The notes: a model not told the origin generated them from the sequence alone. Counted from the stretch's first letter, positions 32,800-41,709 are shown. The stretch: 58,166 nucleotides of DNA from JBQTKD01 sp052389435 (GCA_052389435.1 JBQTIB010000030.1:1-58166), one strand, 5' to 3'. Translations and numbers: made by a program.

Positions 32800-33840
32800 T
32801 CAGGCGGGCAGGTGGCGCAGCGAGGTCAGCGAGGCCTCGTGGAGCCGGGTCACCCGGTTGACGGCGCTCGGGTACCGGTAGGAGCCGCCTTCGTAGAGCA
32901 CGAAGACCCGGTCGCCGATGCGGGCCATGTTCTCGCCCATGCTCGGCGCGACGAAGCACTTCACCGTGGCGTCGTCGAGGTCGCGCTTGCGGTCGGTCAC
33001 CACGATGCGGCCCTGCCTGCTTCCGTTGCTGACGTTGAAGACGAGGCGATCGGAATCGACCAGAAGGCCCTGGGTGCGGGCGGGCGCTTCGTAGCCGGCG
33101 CCGTTTCGACTCAGCTTGCCCGCGGAGTCCACCTTGTAGCGGTAGACCATGTCGACACTGTGGTGGTTGTAGTGACCGGCCCAGATCTCGCCGCCGTGGG
33201 CCTGCATGAACCCGGCGCCGGTGATCGTCTGCAGACCGCTTTCGCGCCCCAGGTAGGGCCGCTTGCCGGTCTTGGCCGCGGACTCGAAGGCGTCCTTGAG
33301 CTTGCTCAGCCGGTAGCGGCGCACCGGTTCCCTGGTGGGCGCCTTCTTGTCGGCGTGCTGTCCGAACAGGAACTTCCCGGCGATCGCGATGCCGCCGAGG
33401 TGCCCGGCCGCGACCTCGACCGTGCCGACGTGTCTGCCGGTAGTCGGGTCGATTCCCACGAGGTAGGAGTTGTACTGCCGGTCCTCGACCTTGCGGTACA
33501 TGGAGACCACGAGCAGGGTCTGGCCCTTCGCGTTCCACTTCGACCACGTCGTGACGCCCTGCGGAACGTGGGTGGACAGGTGCGGCAGGGCAAACCCGTC
33601 GGAGAACATCGATTCGTACCGCGGCGAGGCGGCGGGCCCCGGGTAGAAGGCGCCCAGGGCGCCGGCCTGCGCACCTTCGCACGGCTCGGAGGTCGCCCGG
33701 ACCGGCGTGGTGGAGCTGTCGACGGCGGCGGGCTGGGCCAAGGGGCCGGAGTCCCCCGAGCCGCTGGCGGAGGCCGGTGCACCGGCCACCGCGGCCATGA
33801 CGACGGCGGCGACGACGGACTGCTTCGACAACAGGCGCAT
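32800..33840 (-). CDS. secreted beta-propeller-like protein
   Basis: This 346-residue protein has a signal peptide (MRLLSKQSVVAAVVMAAVAGAPASA) and a mature part of repeated beta strands: TLLVVSMYRKVEDRQYNSYLVGIDPTTGRHVGTV, GLLVDSDRLVFNVSNGS, then a late MARIGDRVFVLYEGGSYRY. This suggests a propeller. Similar secreted proteins occur across actinomycetes and their role is not known. GGGAG lies 5 nt before the ATG at 33840; the frame is open further upstream but lacks signals. The name rests on strand pattern only. Confidence 0.65.
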   Translation of the reverse strand: MRLLSKQSVVAAVVMAAVAGAPASASGSGDSGPLAQPAAVDSSTTPVRATSEPCEGAQAGALGAFYPGPAASPRYESMFSDGFALPHLSTHVPQGVTTWSKWNAKGQTLLVVSMYRKVEDRQYNSYLVGIDPTTGRHVGTVEVAAGHLGGIAIAGKFLFGQHADKKAPTREPVRRYRLSKLKDAFESAAKTGKRPYLGRESGLQTITGAGFMQAHGGEIWAGHYNHHSVDMVYRYKVDSAGKLSRNGAGYEAPARTQGLLVDSDRLVFNVSNGSRQGRIVVTDRKRDLDDATVKCFVAPSMGENMARIGDRVFVLYEGGSYRYPSAVNRVTRLHEASLTSLRHLPA

Positions 33841-34061
33841 GCGGTCTCCCGTGGGACAACGTGAGGAAGGCACGCGCTTGGACGACCCCTTCGGAATTCG
33901 CGTTCCGCAACTTGAGGGGCCGAACGGCTCCACAAGCCGGGCATTCGTTCCACGGGCGAACAAGCTGCCGTCGTCGCGGCGAGAACTTGAACCGTCGATG
34001 CCGTTCCGTTGAAACGGAAGAATCTGACGTAGTCTCAGAATTCGGCCGGCGGCGTCGGCGA

Positions 34062-34835
34062 TCAGCCGCGCAGCTCCTCGGGCGGGCGCACGCTCGCCCC
34101 TCCCTCGACGATCGGACCGGGGACGCTCGCGAAGCGAAACCGGACCGGCTCCCGGCCCGGCTGCACGGCGAGCGCCTGCCCGGTGTCCTCGAGCAGCAGA
34201 GCCTGCAGGAGTGCGGCTGCCACGAGGTCGGGAGTCAGCGTCGGAAAGTTCGCTTCGGCCAGCGCCTCGCGCATGCCGTCGGGGATGAGTGCCGTGTCCG
34301 TGATGCCCGGGCACACGAGGTTGATCCGAACGCCGGACGCCGCGAGCTGGGGCGCGACGCTGCGCACGAACCCGACGATCGCGTGCTTGGTCAGGGAGTA
34401 GACCGGGTCGACCTCCCAGCCGATCAGCCCGGCCAGGGACGCGGTGACCGCGATCGCCCCGCCGCGTCCCGCGAGGAGCGGAGCGAGCGCCCGGACGCCG
34501 TGCACGACTCCGCCGACGTTGACGGCCAACGCGCGGTCGTAGGCGTCGTCGCGGAGCCGCTCCAGGCGACTCTCGCCGGTGAGGATCCCCGCGTTGAGCA
34601 CCGCGAAGTCCAGCGGCCCGACCTCGGCGACGAAGCCTCGCCAGGCCTCGGGGTCCGCGACGTCGAGGGGCGCACTCCGCCCGCCGACCTCTGCGGCGAG
34701 TTCCTCGGCGCCCGCGCCGTCGATGTCCGCGACGACGACGATTGCGCCGCGGGCGGCGAGCAGCCGCACGGTCTCCCGGCCGATGCCGGACGCGCCGCCG
34801 GTGACCAGGACGCGCTTGCCTCGCAGGTCGGTCAT
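34062..34835 (-). CDS. short-chain dehydrogenase/reductase (SDR)
   Basis: This 257-residue classical SDR has the NAD(P) motif TGGASGIG near residues 12-19, DIDG after beta-2 (NAD-type acidic residue), NAG, and the catalytic Ser and YSLTK (Tyr/Lys). The last ~50 residues include a non-conserved tail. The substrate is unknown. GGGGAG lies 6 nt before the ATG at 34835; the open frame to 35159 beyond it is intergenic sequence. Confidence 0.87.
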   Translation of the reverse strand: MTDLRGKRVLVTGGASGIGRETVRLLAARGAIVVVADIDGAGAEELAAEVGGRSAPLDVADPEAWRGFVAEVGPLDFAVLNAGILTGESRLERLRDDAYDRALAVNVGGVVHGVRALAPLLAGRGGAIAVTASLAGLIGWEVDPVYSLTKHAIVGFVRSVAPQLAASGVRINLVCPGITDTALIPDGMREALAEANFPTLTPDLVAAALLQALLLEDTGQALAVQPGREPVRFRFASVPGPIVEGGASVRPPEELRG

Positions 34836-35311
34836 TCGTTCTCCCCGCGAGATGCTCCGGCAGCGGCGCCGGCTTCGATCACCGTACGAGGCGGCGAGCC
34901 TCGGGCCCGGGCGGGGGCCGTCGACGGAGCGGCCGCGCCTGGGCCGGGCAACTTTCTTGGCGTGTTTCCCGGATGTATCTCGGCTAGAGCCCGAATCGGC
35001 AAGGATTTGGTGTGCTCCTGCGCGAGGCGCGATCTTGCCGCCCGGAGACTTTTCCGTCGATGTCCGAGTTCGGCGGCGACTCCTCGCGAGCGTCGATCTG
35101 TCCGCGGTGTCGGGGTGCGCCCGGGTCCGCTCCCGGGAAGAGCGAGGCGAAACGACCAATCGGCGGGCGGATTCGCCTCTCGCGCAGTCTGGGTAATGCC
35201 GAGACAGGGGTGGGAGGCGGCAGCCTTGCGGTGTGCGGTCGGCCGCCCTACACCTGTGTCCAGCGACAACGCATCACAGGCCGAGGCGGCCCGGGCGAGG
35301 GGAAGGCAACG
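34836..35311. other. 476-bp intergenic region
   Basis: No gene is seen between the SDR and SsgA-like genes. There is an 8-bp inverted repeat, GAGGCGAA (35144-35151) with TTCGCCTC (35172-35179), around a 20-nt loop. A possible promoter for the SsgA-like gene is TTGCGG (35226-35231), 17 nt, TACACC (35249-35254). Confidence 0.45.
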
Positions 35312-35728
35312 ATGGAGCTGCGCACCGTCACCACCGAGATCGCGATGACCCTGCTGGTCGAGGGCGAGGGCTCCTGGACCGTTCCCAGCACCTTCCGCTT
35401 CGACCCCAACGACCCGTTCGCGGTCCACGTGGCGATGACGGCGAACGGCTGCGTCGTCGAGTGGGCCTTCGCCCGGGAGATCCTGGCCGAGGGCCTGGGC
35501 GCTCCCGCCGGCCTCGGCGACGTGCAGGTCTACCCGTGCCTGGACGAGGACGGATCCGAGACGGTCCGACTGCGCCTGTGCAGCCCCGAGGGCGAGGCGG
35601 TCCTGGAGGCACGTGCCGGAGAGCTCGTGCGCTTCTTCGAGGACACGCTCCGGTCGGTGCCGCTGGGGGCGGAGATCGACCACCTGGACGTCGAAAGCGC
35701 GCTGATCGGCCTGCTCGCCGACCGCTGA
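35312..35728 (+). CDS. SsgA/SsgB-like sporulation and cell-division regulator
   Basis: This 138-residue protein matches the SALP family, which recruits FtsZ and guides septum and spore-wall formation in sporulating actinomycetes. Typical pieces are VPSTFRFDPNDPFAVHVAM, WAFAREILAEGL, and FFEDTLRSVPLGAE. SsgB is the most conserved member and the length fits, but paralogues are hard to tell apart. GGGGAAGG lies before the ATG. It lies 0.3 kb from the tRNA-Leu(UAA) gene; both have links to development in Streptomyces. Its presence marks this genome as from a probable spore former. Confidence 0.9.
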   Translation: MELRTVTTEIAMTLLVEGEGSWTVPSTFRFDPNDPFAVHVAMTANGCVVEWAFAREILAEGLGAPAGLGDVQVYPCLDEDGSETVRLRLCSPEGEAVLEARAGELVRFFEDTLRSVPLGAEIDHLDVESALIGLLADR

Positions 35729-36013
35729 CCGTCGGCCGGCGGCTCCGGAGGGACGACCGCGCCGGAGCGCGAGGCGGATGCTGCCCGCGGGTGCGCGAGG
35801 ATCCGACCCCGCGCCGGACCGTGCCGGGTGCCCTCCGGACTCGGCACGTCGGCGTCCACCGCAGCCGGTGTCGGGCATGGTCCACGGAGTGCGCGCCGGG
35901 AGGCCCGATCGGCCGACGCCGGCGAAGCGACGCCCTGCGAGTTCCCTGGAACGGGATCCGCCACTGCGACGGTCCGACGGACCACACAGATGCGGTTGCA
36001 CAGCTCGAAGCGG

Positions 36014-36097
36014 TGCCCGGGACGGGATTTGAACCCGTACTCCCCTGCGGGAAGCGAGGTTTAAGCTCGCCGTGGCTGCCGGTTACACCACCCGGGC
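36014..36097 (-). tRNA. bldA: tRNA-Leu (anticodon UAA), the bldA-type tRNA
   Basis: The 84-nt gene folds as a class II tRNA. The acceptor stem is GCCCGGG with CCCGGGC plus discriminator A. The anticodon stem GCGAG/CTCGC has loop CTTAAAC with anticodon TAA. A long variable arm (CCCGCAGGGG) and a T-arm with GGTTCAAATCC follow. CCA is not encoded. It reads UUA, the rarest leucine codon in such genomes. In Streptomyces the same tRNA (bldA) gates differentiation and antibiotic genes that carry TTA. By eye I find no in-frame TTA in the genes called here. Confidence 0.93.
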
Positions 36098-36152
36098 GGT
36101 GGGGTCACGGTACCGCCGCGGCGGTTCCGGGGGCGTGTTCAGGCTGCGTGCC

Positions 36153-36158
36153 TACGAT
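36153..36158 (+). promoter_or_regulatory. -10 box of a leaderless promoter (M23 peptidase)
   Basis: TACGAT, then 6 nt, then the ATG at 36165, with no Shine-Dalgarno. Confidence 0.5.
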
Positions 36159-36164
36159 CCCGGC

Positions 36165-36782
36165 ATGAGGCTCCTCGCCCTGTGCGCAGCGGCGGTCGTC
36201 GCGGCGGGCACCCTGCCGGCGCCCGCCGCCGCGACCGCGGACGGGCCGAAGGATTCGCCTCGGTACCGGTTTCCGATCGAGAAGTGCCTCGCCCGGTACA
36301 GCCGGACGCACCACGACTATCCGGCCGCGGACGTGTTCGCGCGCTCCGGCTGCGTCGTGGTGTCGGTGACCGAGGGCGTTGTCGACGAGGTCAGCCGCAA
36401 GGACACCTGGTCGGCGGCGAAGAACAGGGGAGCCACCCGCGGCGGCCTGTCGGTCTCGATCGTCGGGGACGACGGGGTCAGGTACTACTACTCGCACCTG
36501 GCGTCGGTCGGTCAGTTCCTCGCGCCGGGCCGGCGGGTCGCGACGGGCGAGCGAATCGGCAGGGTGGGCACGACCGGCAGTGCCCGCGGCACCGCACCGC
36601 ACCTGCACTTCGGCATCTCCTGGCCGACGGAGGCGGGCGTCTGGTGGGTACGCCGCGGCGCGGTCGCGCCCGCTCCCTATCTGGACGCGTGGCGTCGAGG
36701 TCGGGACAGGTCCCCTGCGAAAGCCGTCGCCCAGGAGCGCACGAAGCAGGGCGAGGTACCGCGCTGCGAGGCGCTCTGCTGA
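36165..36782 (+). CDS. secreted M23-family peptidase (LytM-like)
   Basis: This 205-residue protein has a signal peptide (residues 1-25) and an M23 metalloendopeptidase domain. The zinc ligands appear as H50 and D56 in HHDYPAADVFA, and the HLHFG motif holds the last His. VVSVTEGVVDEV, YYYSHLASVGQFLAPGRRVATGE and IGRVGTTGSARG are typical. It should cut peptidoglycan cross-links, or act as a cofactor if a ligand is missing. The ATG was chosen from the -10 spacing; a frame from 36072 overlaps the tRNA. Confidence 0.88.
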   Translation: MRLLALCAAAVVAAGTLPAPAAATADGPKDSPRYRFPIEKCLARYSRTHHDYPAADVFARSGCVVVSVTEGVVDEVSRKDTWSAAKNRGATRGGLSVSIVGDDGVRYYYSHLASVGQFLAPGRRVATGERIGRVGTTGSARGTAPHLHFGISWPTEAGVWWVRRGAVAPAPYLDAWRRGRDRSPAKAVAQERTKQGEVPRCEALC

Positions 36783-36836
36783 AGCCGGAGGTAGATCGGC
36801 CCTCGGACAGAAACGAGCGATGCGGCCGGCCTCCCG

Positions 36837-37436
36837 TCACGCCACCTCGACCGTCGTGGTGATGCGGGTGAGCGTGGGTTCGGACGGCACCGAACCGAAG
36901 CCGAAGCGGACGGGCGGGTCGACGCGGGCCAGCGAGCCGAGGTCGGCTCCGTCGAGCGTTCCGCGAACCGCGCGGATCGGCAGGAGATCACGGGCGCCGT
37001 ACCACTCGCGGCGGCCGTTGCCGGCGCTGCCGCGGGTGCGGACACCGCGCAGGACCAGGCGGGCGGGGAAGTCGACGAGCGCGATCCACCAGGTTCGGCC
37101 CGCGAGGAACGCCGGCACCGTGCGGAGCAGTCGGCCGAGTCGGCGGCGCGGGCCGAGGTCGAATTCCAGGGCCAGGTCCGGCGCTCGGACAGACCAGGTC
37201 TGCCCCGGCCTCGCCTCGACCGGCCCGATCTCCACGGCGTCGAAGGTGTAGGTCGCGGACACGAACTCGGCGATCTGTTCGCTCGGCGCGAGGAGGACGC
37301 GGTGGCCGTCGGCGCGTTCGAGCATCACGTCGGTGAAGGCGCCGAAGGGGCTGCTCGGCCAGTGCCCGACGACGATCCGAGCACCGGACGTGGTTCCCAG
37401 TCCGGCGATCCAGCCGTCGAAGACGAGGCGGGTCAT
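36837..37436 (-). CDS. conserved hypothetical, beta-rich, linked to UDG
   Basis: This 199-residue protein appears all-beta and may be lipocalin- or DUF2071-like. It starts TRLVFDGWIAGLGTTSGARIVVGHW and has TFDAVEIGPVEARPGQTWSVRAPDLALEFD. No catalytic signature is clear. The ATG at 37436 overlaps the UDG stop as ATGA, so the pair is translated together. The function could be in DNA repair by association, but that is weak. Confidence 0.65.
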   Translation of the reverse strand: MTRLVFDGWIAGLGTTSGARIVVGHWPSSPFGAFTDVMLERADGHRVLLAPSEQIAEFVSATYTFDAVEIGPVEARPGQTWSVRAPDLALEFDLGPRRRLGRLLRTVPAFLAGRTWWIALVDFPARLVLRGVRTRGSAGNGRREWYGARDLLPIRAVRGTLDGADLGSLARVDPPVRFGFGSVPSEPTLTRITTTVEVA

Positions 37437-38269
37437 CGGGGACCCGGGAGTCCCGCGGCGATGCGGGCGCGGCGCAGGACGTGATCGAGCATGGGCTCGG
37501 TGAGCCGACCGGTGAAGGTGTTCTGCTGACTGGGGTGGAACGAACCGAGCAGCAGCATGGGGCCATGAGGCCCCGTCAGTTCTGTAGCGGCGTCGTGGCC
37601 GAACTTCGGCCGCGGCCGCGGGACCGCGACGCCGTTGGCCGCCAGCGCGCCGAGCGCCGCCAGCCAGCCGAACGACCCGAGGCAGACCACCACGCGCACC
37701 GACGGCAGCACGAACGCGACCTCCCGGTGCAGCCAGGGCGCGCAGTCGTCGCGTTCGTCGTTGGGCGGCTTGTTCAGCGGCGGCGCGCACCGCACGGCGG
37801 CGAGCATCCGCGCACCGAGGAGGCGTTGGCCGTCGCCGGCGCGGGTCGAGGTGGGCAGGGCGGCCAGCCCGACGCGGTACAGGGAGGCGAACAGCCAGTC
37901 CCCGCTGCGGTCGCCGGTGAAGACTCGCCCGGTGCGGTTGCCGCCGTGCGCGGCGGGCGCGAGACCGACGAGCAGCACCTTCGGCGAGGGATCGCCCCAC
38001 CCGGCGATGGGCCGACCCCAGTAGGGCTCGTCGGCGAACATTCTGCGACGCTCGAGTGCTACCCGCTCGCGCCAGTCCACCAACCGCGGGCAGGCCCGGC
38101 AGACGGACTGACGCGCCGTCAGTTCGCCGAGGGAGTCGGCGGATTCGGCCAGCACGAAGACCGAAGAGGCATCCGTCGCCACGGGAGTGTCGGCCGCTGC
38201 CGGGTCCTCCGGCCACCCCGTCCCGGGCGGCGCGAACGGCAGCGGCACCGCAGTCCTGCGCTCATCCAT
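37433..38269 (-). CDS. uracil-DNA glycosylase, family 5 (UDGb)
   Basis: This 278-residue base-excision repair enzyme removes uracil (and hypoxanthine) from DNA. CRACPRLV opens the domain with two of the Fe-S cysteines, GLAPAAHGGNRTGRVFTGDRSGDWL is the active-site block without the usual Asp, as in UDGb, and GSFHPSQQNTF is motif 2. The first ~55 residues vary. The chosen ATG at 38269 lies inside the first unit of a 60-bp tandem repeat and has no Shine-Dalgarno; each repeat unit repeats the ATGGATGA, so the start is uncertain, and a later start closer to CRACPRL is possible. Confidence 0.85.
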   Translation of the reverse strand: MDERRTAVPLPFAPPGTGWPEDPAAADTPVATDASSVFVLAESADSLGELTARQSVCRACPRLVDWRERVALERRRMFADEPYWGRPIAGWGDPSPKVLLVGLAPAAHGGNRTGRVFTGDRSGDWLFASLYRVGLAALPTSTRAGDGQRLLGARMLAAVRCAPPLNKPPNDERDDCAPWLHREVAFVLPSVRVVVCLGSFGWLAALGALAANGVAVPRPRPKFGHDAATELTGPHGPMLLLGSFHPSQQNTFTGRLTEPMLDHVLRRARIAAGLPGPR

Positions 38270-38405
38270 GAGCGAGGGCCCACGCCAACCGGGACAATTC
38301 GGGCGCCCGGGTGGTCCCCCGGTCATCCATGAGCGCAGGACCACGCGCAGCCGCGCAATCGGGCCGGCAAGTGGGCCTGAGGTCATCCATGAGCGAGGGG
38401 CCAGG
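38262..38405. repeat. 60-bp-period tandem repeat over the UDG start
   Basis: TCATCCATGAGCG recurs at 38262, 38323 and 38383 (61 and 60 bp apart), each followed by a GGNCCA block; units 1 and 2 also share CAAT-CGGGC further in. The CTCATCCATGAG core is almost palindromic. It lies between ppx and UDG. Confidence 0.75.
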
Positions 38406-38407
38406 CC

Positions 38408-39325
38408 TCACGGCAGGAGGCTGGCGGCGAGGCCGTCGAGAATGTCGTGCTCGGAGGCGATCAGGTCCGGGTCGCCTAGGGCGCGGAGGATGCGCGAGAG
38501 CACCAGGGCGCCGGCCCCGATGACGTCGACCCGGCCCTCGTGCATCACCCCGATGCGCGCCCGTTCCTCCCGAGTCGACACGAGCAGTTCCACCGCGATC
38601 TCGTGGAGTTTCGCGGCGGGCACGCGCGCATGGTGGATGCGGTCGGCGTCGTAGGCGTGCAGGCCCAACGCCATGGCGGTCAGGGTCGTGACGGTTCCGG
38701 CGCAGCCGACGACGGACTTCGCGTCGGCGAACGGCACGACCTCCCCGGCCAGCGCGATCGCGGCGTCGATCTCGGCGGTCGCGGCCGCGATCTGCTCGGG
38801 CGTCGGCGGATCGTCGTGCAGGCGACGTTCGCGCATGCGGACGCACCCCACGTCGACCGAGCGAGCCGCGAGCGGGCCACCGGAGCCGACGACGAACTCG
38901 GTAGACCCGCCGCCGATGTCGAAGACCAGGTAGGGCCCGGGCGCGTCGAGCCCGGCTACGGCGCCGGCGAAGGACAGCGCGGCCTCCACCTCGCCGGGTA
39001 CGACCTCCGGCTCCACTCCGAAGATCGCGCGCATTCCCTCGGAGAACTCGGCGCGGTTCTCGGCGTCGCGCGTGGCGCTGGTCGCCGCGATGCGGATCGC
39101 GTCCACTCCCCCGACGGAGGCGAGCAGCGCGGCGTACTCGCGGGCCGCGGCGAAGGTCCGCTCCAGCGCGTCGGGCGCCAACCGGCCGGTGGCGTCGACG
39201 CCCTGACCGAGCCGGTTGATCCGCATGAGGCGTTCGAGGTCGGACAGCGTGCCGTCCGAGGCGACGGTGGAGATCAGCAGGCGGATCGAGTTGGTCCCGC
39301 AGTCGACGGCGGCGACCCTACGCAC
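38408..39325 (-). CDS. ppx: exopolyphosphatase / guanosine pentaphosphatase (Ppx/GppA)
   Basis: This 305-residue protein of the ASKHA fold hydrolyses polyphosphate or pppGpp. DCGTNSIRLL (phosphate-1), FDIGGGSTEFV (phosphate-2), and GCAGTVTTL (connector) are present. The GTG start overlaps the DUF501 stop by 8 bp. It ends the conserved eno-ftsB-DUF501-ppx run. As a short, single-domain form it resembles actinobacterial Ppx1/Ppx2; which substrate it prefers is not visible. Confidence 0.9.
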   Translation of the reverse strand: MRRVAAVDCGTNSIRLLISTVASDGTLSDLERLMRINRLGQGVDATGRLAPDALERTFAAAREYAALLASVGGVDAIRIAATSATRDAENRAEFSEGMRAIFGVEPEVVPGEVEAALSFAGAVAGLDAPGPYLVFDIGGGSTEFVVGSGGPLAARSVDVGCVRMRERRLHDDPPTPEQIAAATAEIDAAIALAGEVVPFADAKSVVGCAGTVTTLTAMALGLHAYDADRIHHARVPAAKLHEIAVELLVSTREERARIGVMHEGRVDVIGAGALVLSRILRALGDPDLIASEHDILDGLAASLLP

Positions 39326-39872
39326 CCTCGGTCCTCTCCACGCACGACCCGTTGGCCCACCAGGCCCCGATCTCGGAAACTACCTCGTCGCCGATCGGGT
39401 TGACGCCGGGCCCGGCGGCGAGCGCGTGCCCGGCGAGGACGTGCAGGCACTTCACCCGATCCGGCATGCCGCCCGCCGAGATGCCGGCGACCTCGGGAAC
39501 CTCGCCGAGGCGAGCCCGCCGGGCGAGGTAGTCCCGGTGAGCCGCTCGATGCGCCTCGCCCAGGTCCGGGTCGGCGTCGACTCGGGCGCTCATCTCGGTC
39601 ATGCGCCCCGACGCCTCGATCGTCCCGATGCGGCCGGAGGCCTTCGGGCAGGTCAGGTAGAAGAGCGTGGGAAACGGCGTGCCGTCCGGCAGGCGCGGCT
39701 CGGTGGCGAGCACCGCCGGGTTGCCGCACGGGCAGCGGTAGGCGACGGAGTCCACCCCGCGCGGCACGCGTCCCAACTGCGCGGCCACCGCGGCCACGTC
39801 CGCGTCGGTGGGCGCCGGTCCGAGCACGCCACGACCGGAGGGGACCCGTCCGGAAGGGGCGGGGCCCGTCAC
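39318..39872 (-). CDS. DUF501 protein
   Basis: This 184-residue protein belongs to the actinobacterial DUF501 family, always next to the FtsB-like gene. It has QLGRVPRGVDSVAYRCPCGNPAVLATEPRL with paired cysteines, FPTLFYLTCPKASGRIGTIEASG, and VPEVAGISAGGMPDRVKCLHVL. The cysteine layout suggests a metal site. Its function is not known. The GTG start overlaps the FtsB stop by 4 bp (GTGA). Confidence 0.88.
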   Translation of the reverse strand: MTGPAPSGRVPSGRGVLGPAPTDADVAAVAAQLGRVPRGVDSVAYRCPCGNPAVLATEPRLPDGTPFPTLFYLTCPKASGRIGTIEASGRMTEMSARVDADPDLGEAHRAAHRDYLARRARLGEVPEVAGISAGGMPDRVKCLHVLAGHALAAGPGVNPIGDEVVSEIGAWWANGSCVERTEGA

Positions 39873-40429
39873 CGCGCCGACTGCACGCCCCGCGGAGGCG
39901 CCTCGACGGGCGTCGACGCGGTCGCGAGCGAGTCGTTCAGCCGCCCCCACCAGGAGGTGGGAACCACCGGGGTTCCGGGCAGCTCCGCGGCGAGCGCGGG
40001 CGGCGGATCGGTGACCCGGTAGGCCTGCTCGCCGGGCTTGACGTAGTGCAGCCGCAATCGCGCCTCGCGCTCGATCCAGAACTTCTCGTGGCGCAGGGCG
40101 TTCTCGCGCTGTAGCGCCTCGAGCCGTTCCGCGCCCGCGGCCACGGACTGGCGCAGTTCGTCGATGTGCTGGCGCTGCGCGACGTAGCGCTGAACGGGAT
40201 AGGCCACGGAGACGGCGACGAGGAAGACCACCGAGGCGAGGATCGCCGCACGGCGGGTGAACGGGCTGCGCCGCAGCATCGGCACCACGACGGTCTCGAC
40301 CCGGGTCTGCGCCGGCACCCGTCCGCGCAGCGCGCGACGGGCCGGACGACCCTCGACACGGCCCGAACTCGGCCGCGCGCGATCGCGTAGCCGCGGGCGC
40401 GGCGTGCGACTGCGACGGGGGACCTTCAT
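39869..40429 (-). CDS. FtsB/DivIC-like septum formation initiator
   Basis: This 186-residue, single-pass membrane protein of the divisome has a basic Arg/Pro-rich cytosolic N-terminus (about 1-65), a TM helix (AAILASVVFLVAVSVAYPV), a coiled coil (QRQHIDELRQSVAAGAERLEALQRENAL), and the typical KPGE after it. The ATG overlaps the enolase stop by one base (TGATG). It works with FtsL/FtsQ to activate septal wall synthesis. The long basic N-terminus is common in actinobacteria. Confidence 0.88.
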   Translation of the reverse strand: MKVPRRSRTPRPRLRDRARPSSGRVEGRPARRALRGRVPAQTRVETVVVPMLRRSPFTRRAAILASVVFLVAVSVAYPVQRYVAQRQHIDELRQSVAAGAERLEALQRENALRHEKFWIEREARLRLHYVKPGEQAYRVTDPPPALAAELPGTPVVPTSWWGRLNDSLATASTPVEAPPRGVQSAR

Positions 40430-41709
40430 CAGACCTTGTACCGCGGGAATGCTCCGCGGCCGGCGTACCTGGCGGCGTCGAAGAGTTCCTCTTCGATGCG
40501 CAGCAGCTCGTTGTACTTCGCGACGCGCTCGGAACGCGCCGGGGCGCCGGTCTTGATCTGCCCGCAGTCCGTGGCGACGGCGAGGTCGGCGATCGTGGTG
40601 TCCTCGGTCTCGCCCGAGCGGTGGCTCATCATTGCCCGGTATCCGTTGCGGTGGGCCATGTTCACCGCGTCCAGGGTCTCGGACAGCGTGCCGATCTGAT
40701 TGACCTTCACCAGCAGCGCGTTGGCGGTGCTCTCGGCGATCCCACGTGCGAGACGCTCGGGGTTGGTGACGAACAGGTCGTCGCCGACGAGCTGGACGCG
40801 GCTGCCGATCCGGTCGGTCAGCGTCTTCCAGCCGGTCCAGTCGTCCTCGTTGAGCGGGTCTTCGATCGAGACGAGCGGGTAGTCGTTGAGCAGCGTCTCG
40901 TAGTAGTCTCCCATCTGCTCCGCGGTGAGCTTCTTGCCCTCGAAGCTGTAGAGCCCGTCGCCGTAGAATTCGGTGGCGGCGACGTCGAGCGCGAGAACGA
41001 CGTCGTGGCCGAGCTGGAACCCGGCGGCCTCGATGGCCCTGCCGATGAGGTCGAGGGCGTCGCGGTTGCTCGGCAGGGACGGTGCGAAGCCGCCCTCGTC
41101 GCCGAGACCGGTGGACAGGCCCTGCTTCTTCAGCACGGCCTTGAGCGAGTGGTAGACCTCCGCGCCCCAGCGCAGCGCGTCGGCGAAGGTGTCCGCACCG
41201 ATCGGCGCGATCATGAACTCCTGGATGTCGACGGCGGTGTCCGCGTGCGCGCCGCCGTTGAGGATGTTCATCATCGGCACGGGCAGCAGGTGCGCGTTGG
41301 GGCCGCCGACGTAGCGGAACAGCGGCAGCCCGACGCTCTGCGCACCGGCGCGGGCGACCGCGAGGCTGGCGCCGAGGATCGCGTTCGCGCCGAGGCGCGC
41401 CTTGTTCGGCGTGCCGTCGAGGTCGATGAGGGCCTGGTCGATCAGGCGCTGGTCGTCGACGTCGTAGCCGAGGAGTTCGGCCTTGATTTCGGTGTTCACG
41501 GCCTCGACGGCGTCCTGCACGCCCTTGCCGAGGTAGCGGTCGACGTCCCCGTCGCGGCGCTCGGCGGCCTCGAAGGCGCCGGTGGAGGCCCCGGAGGGAA
41601 CCGCGGCGCGGCCGAGCGTTCCGTCGTCGAGGGTGATCTCGACCTCGACGGTCGGGTTGCCTCGGGAGTCCAGGATCTCGCGTGCCCAGACGTCCTCGAT
41701 GGTGGCCAT
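40429..41709 (-). CDS. eno: enolase
   Basis: This 426-residue enzyme turns 2-phosphoglycerate into phosphoenolpyruvate in glycolysis and gluconeogenesis. REILDSRGNPTVEV opens it, the catalytic loop is VPSGASTGAFEA, metal ligands appear in LALDVAA and IEDPLNEDDW, and MMSHRSGETED is the substrate loop. The ATG at 41709 follows GGAGACAG. A TATGGT -10-like box lies at 41752-41747. The gene heads a tightly overlapping operon with ftsB, DUF501 and ppx, an order conserved in actinobacteria. Confidence 0.96.
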   Translation of the reverse strand: MATIEDVWAREILDSRGNPTVEVEITLDDGTLGRAAVPSGASTGAFEAAERRDGDVDRYLGKGVQDAVEAVNTEIKAELLGYDVDDQRLIDQALIDLDGTPNKARLGANAILGASLAVARAGAQSVGLPLFRYVGGPNAHLLPVPMMNILNGGAHADTAVDIQEFMIAPIGADTFADALRWGAEVYHSLKAVLKKQGLSTGLGDEGGFAPSLPSNRDALDLIGRAIEAAGFQLGHDVVLALDVAATEFYGDGLYSFEGKKLTAEQMGDYYETLLNDYPLVSIEDPLNEDDWTGWKTLTDRIGSRVQLVGDDLFVTNPERLARGIAESTANALLVKVNQIGTLSETLDAVNMAHRNGYRAMMSHRSGETEDTTIADLAVATDCGQIKTGAPARSERVAKYNELLRIEEELFDAARYAGRGAFPRYKV

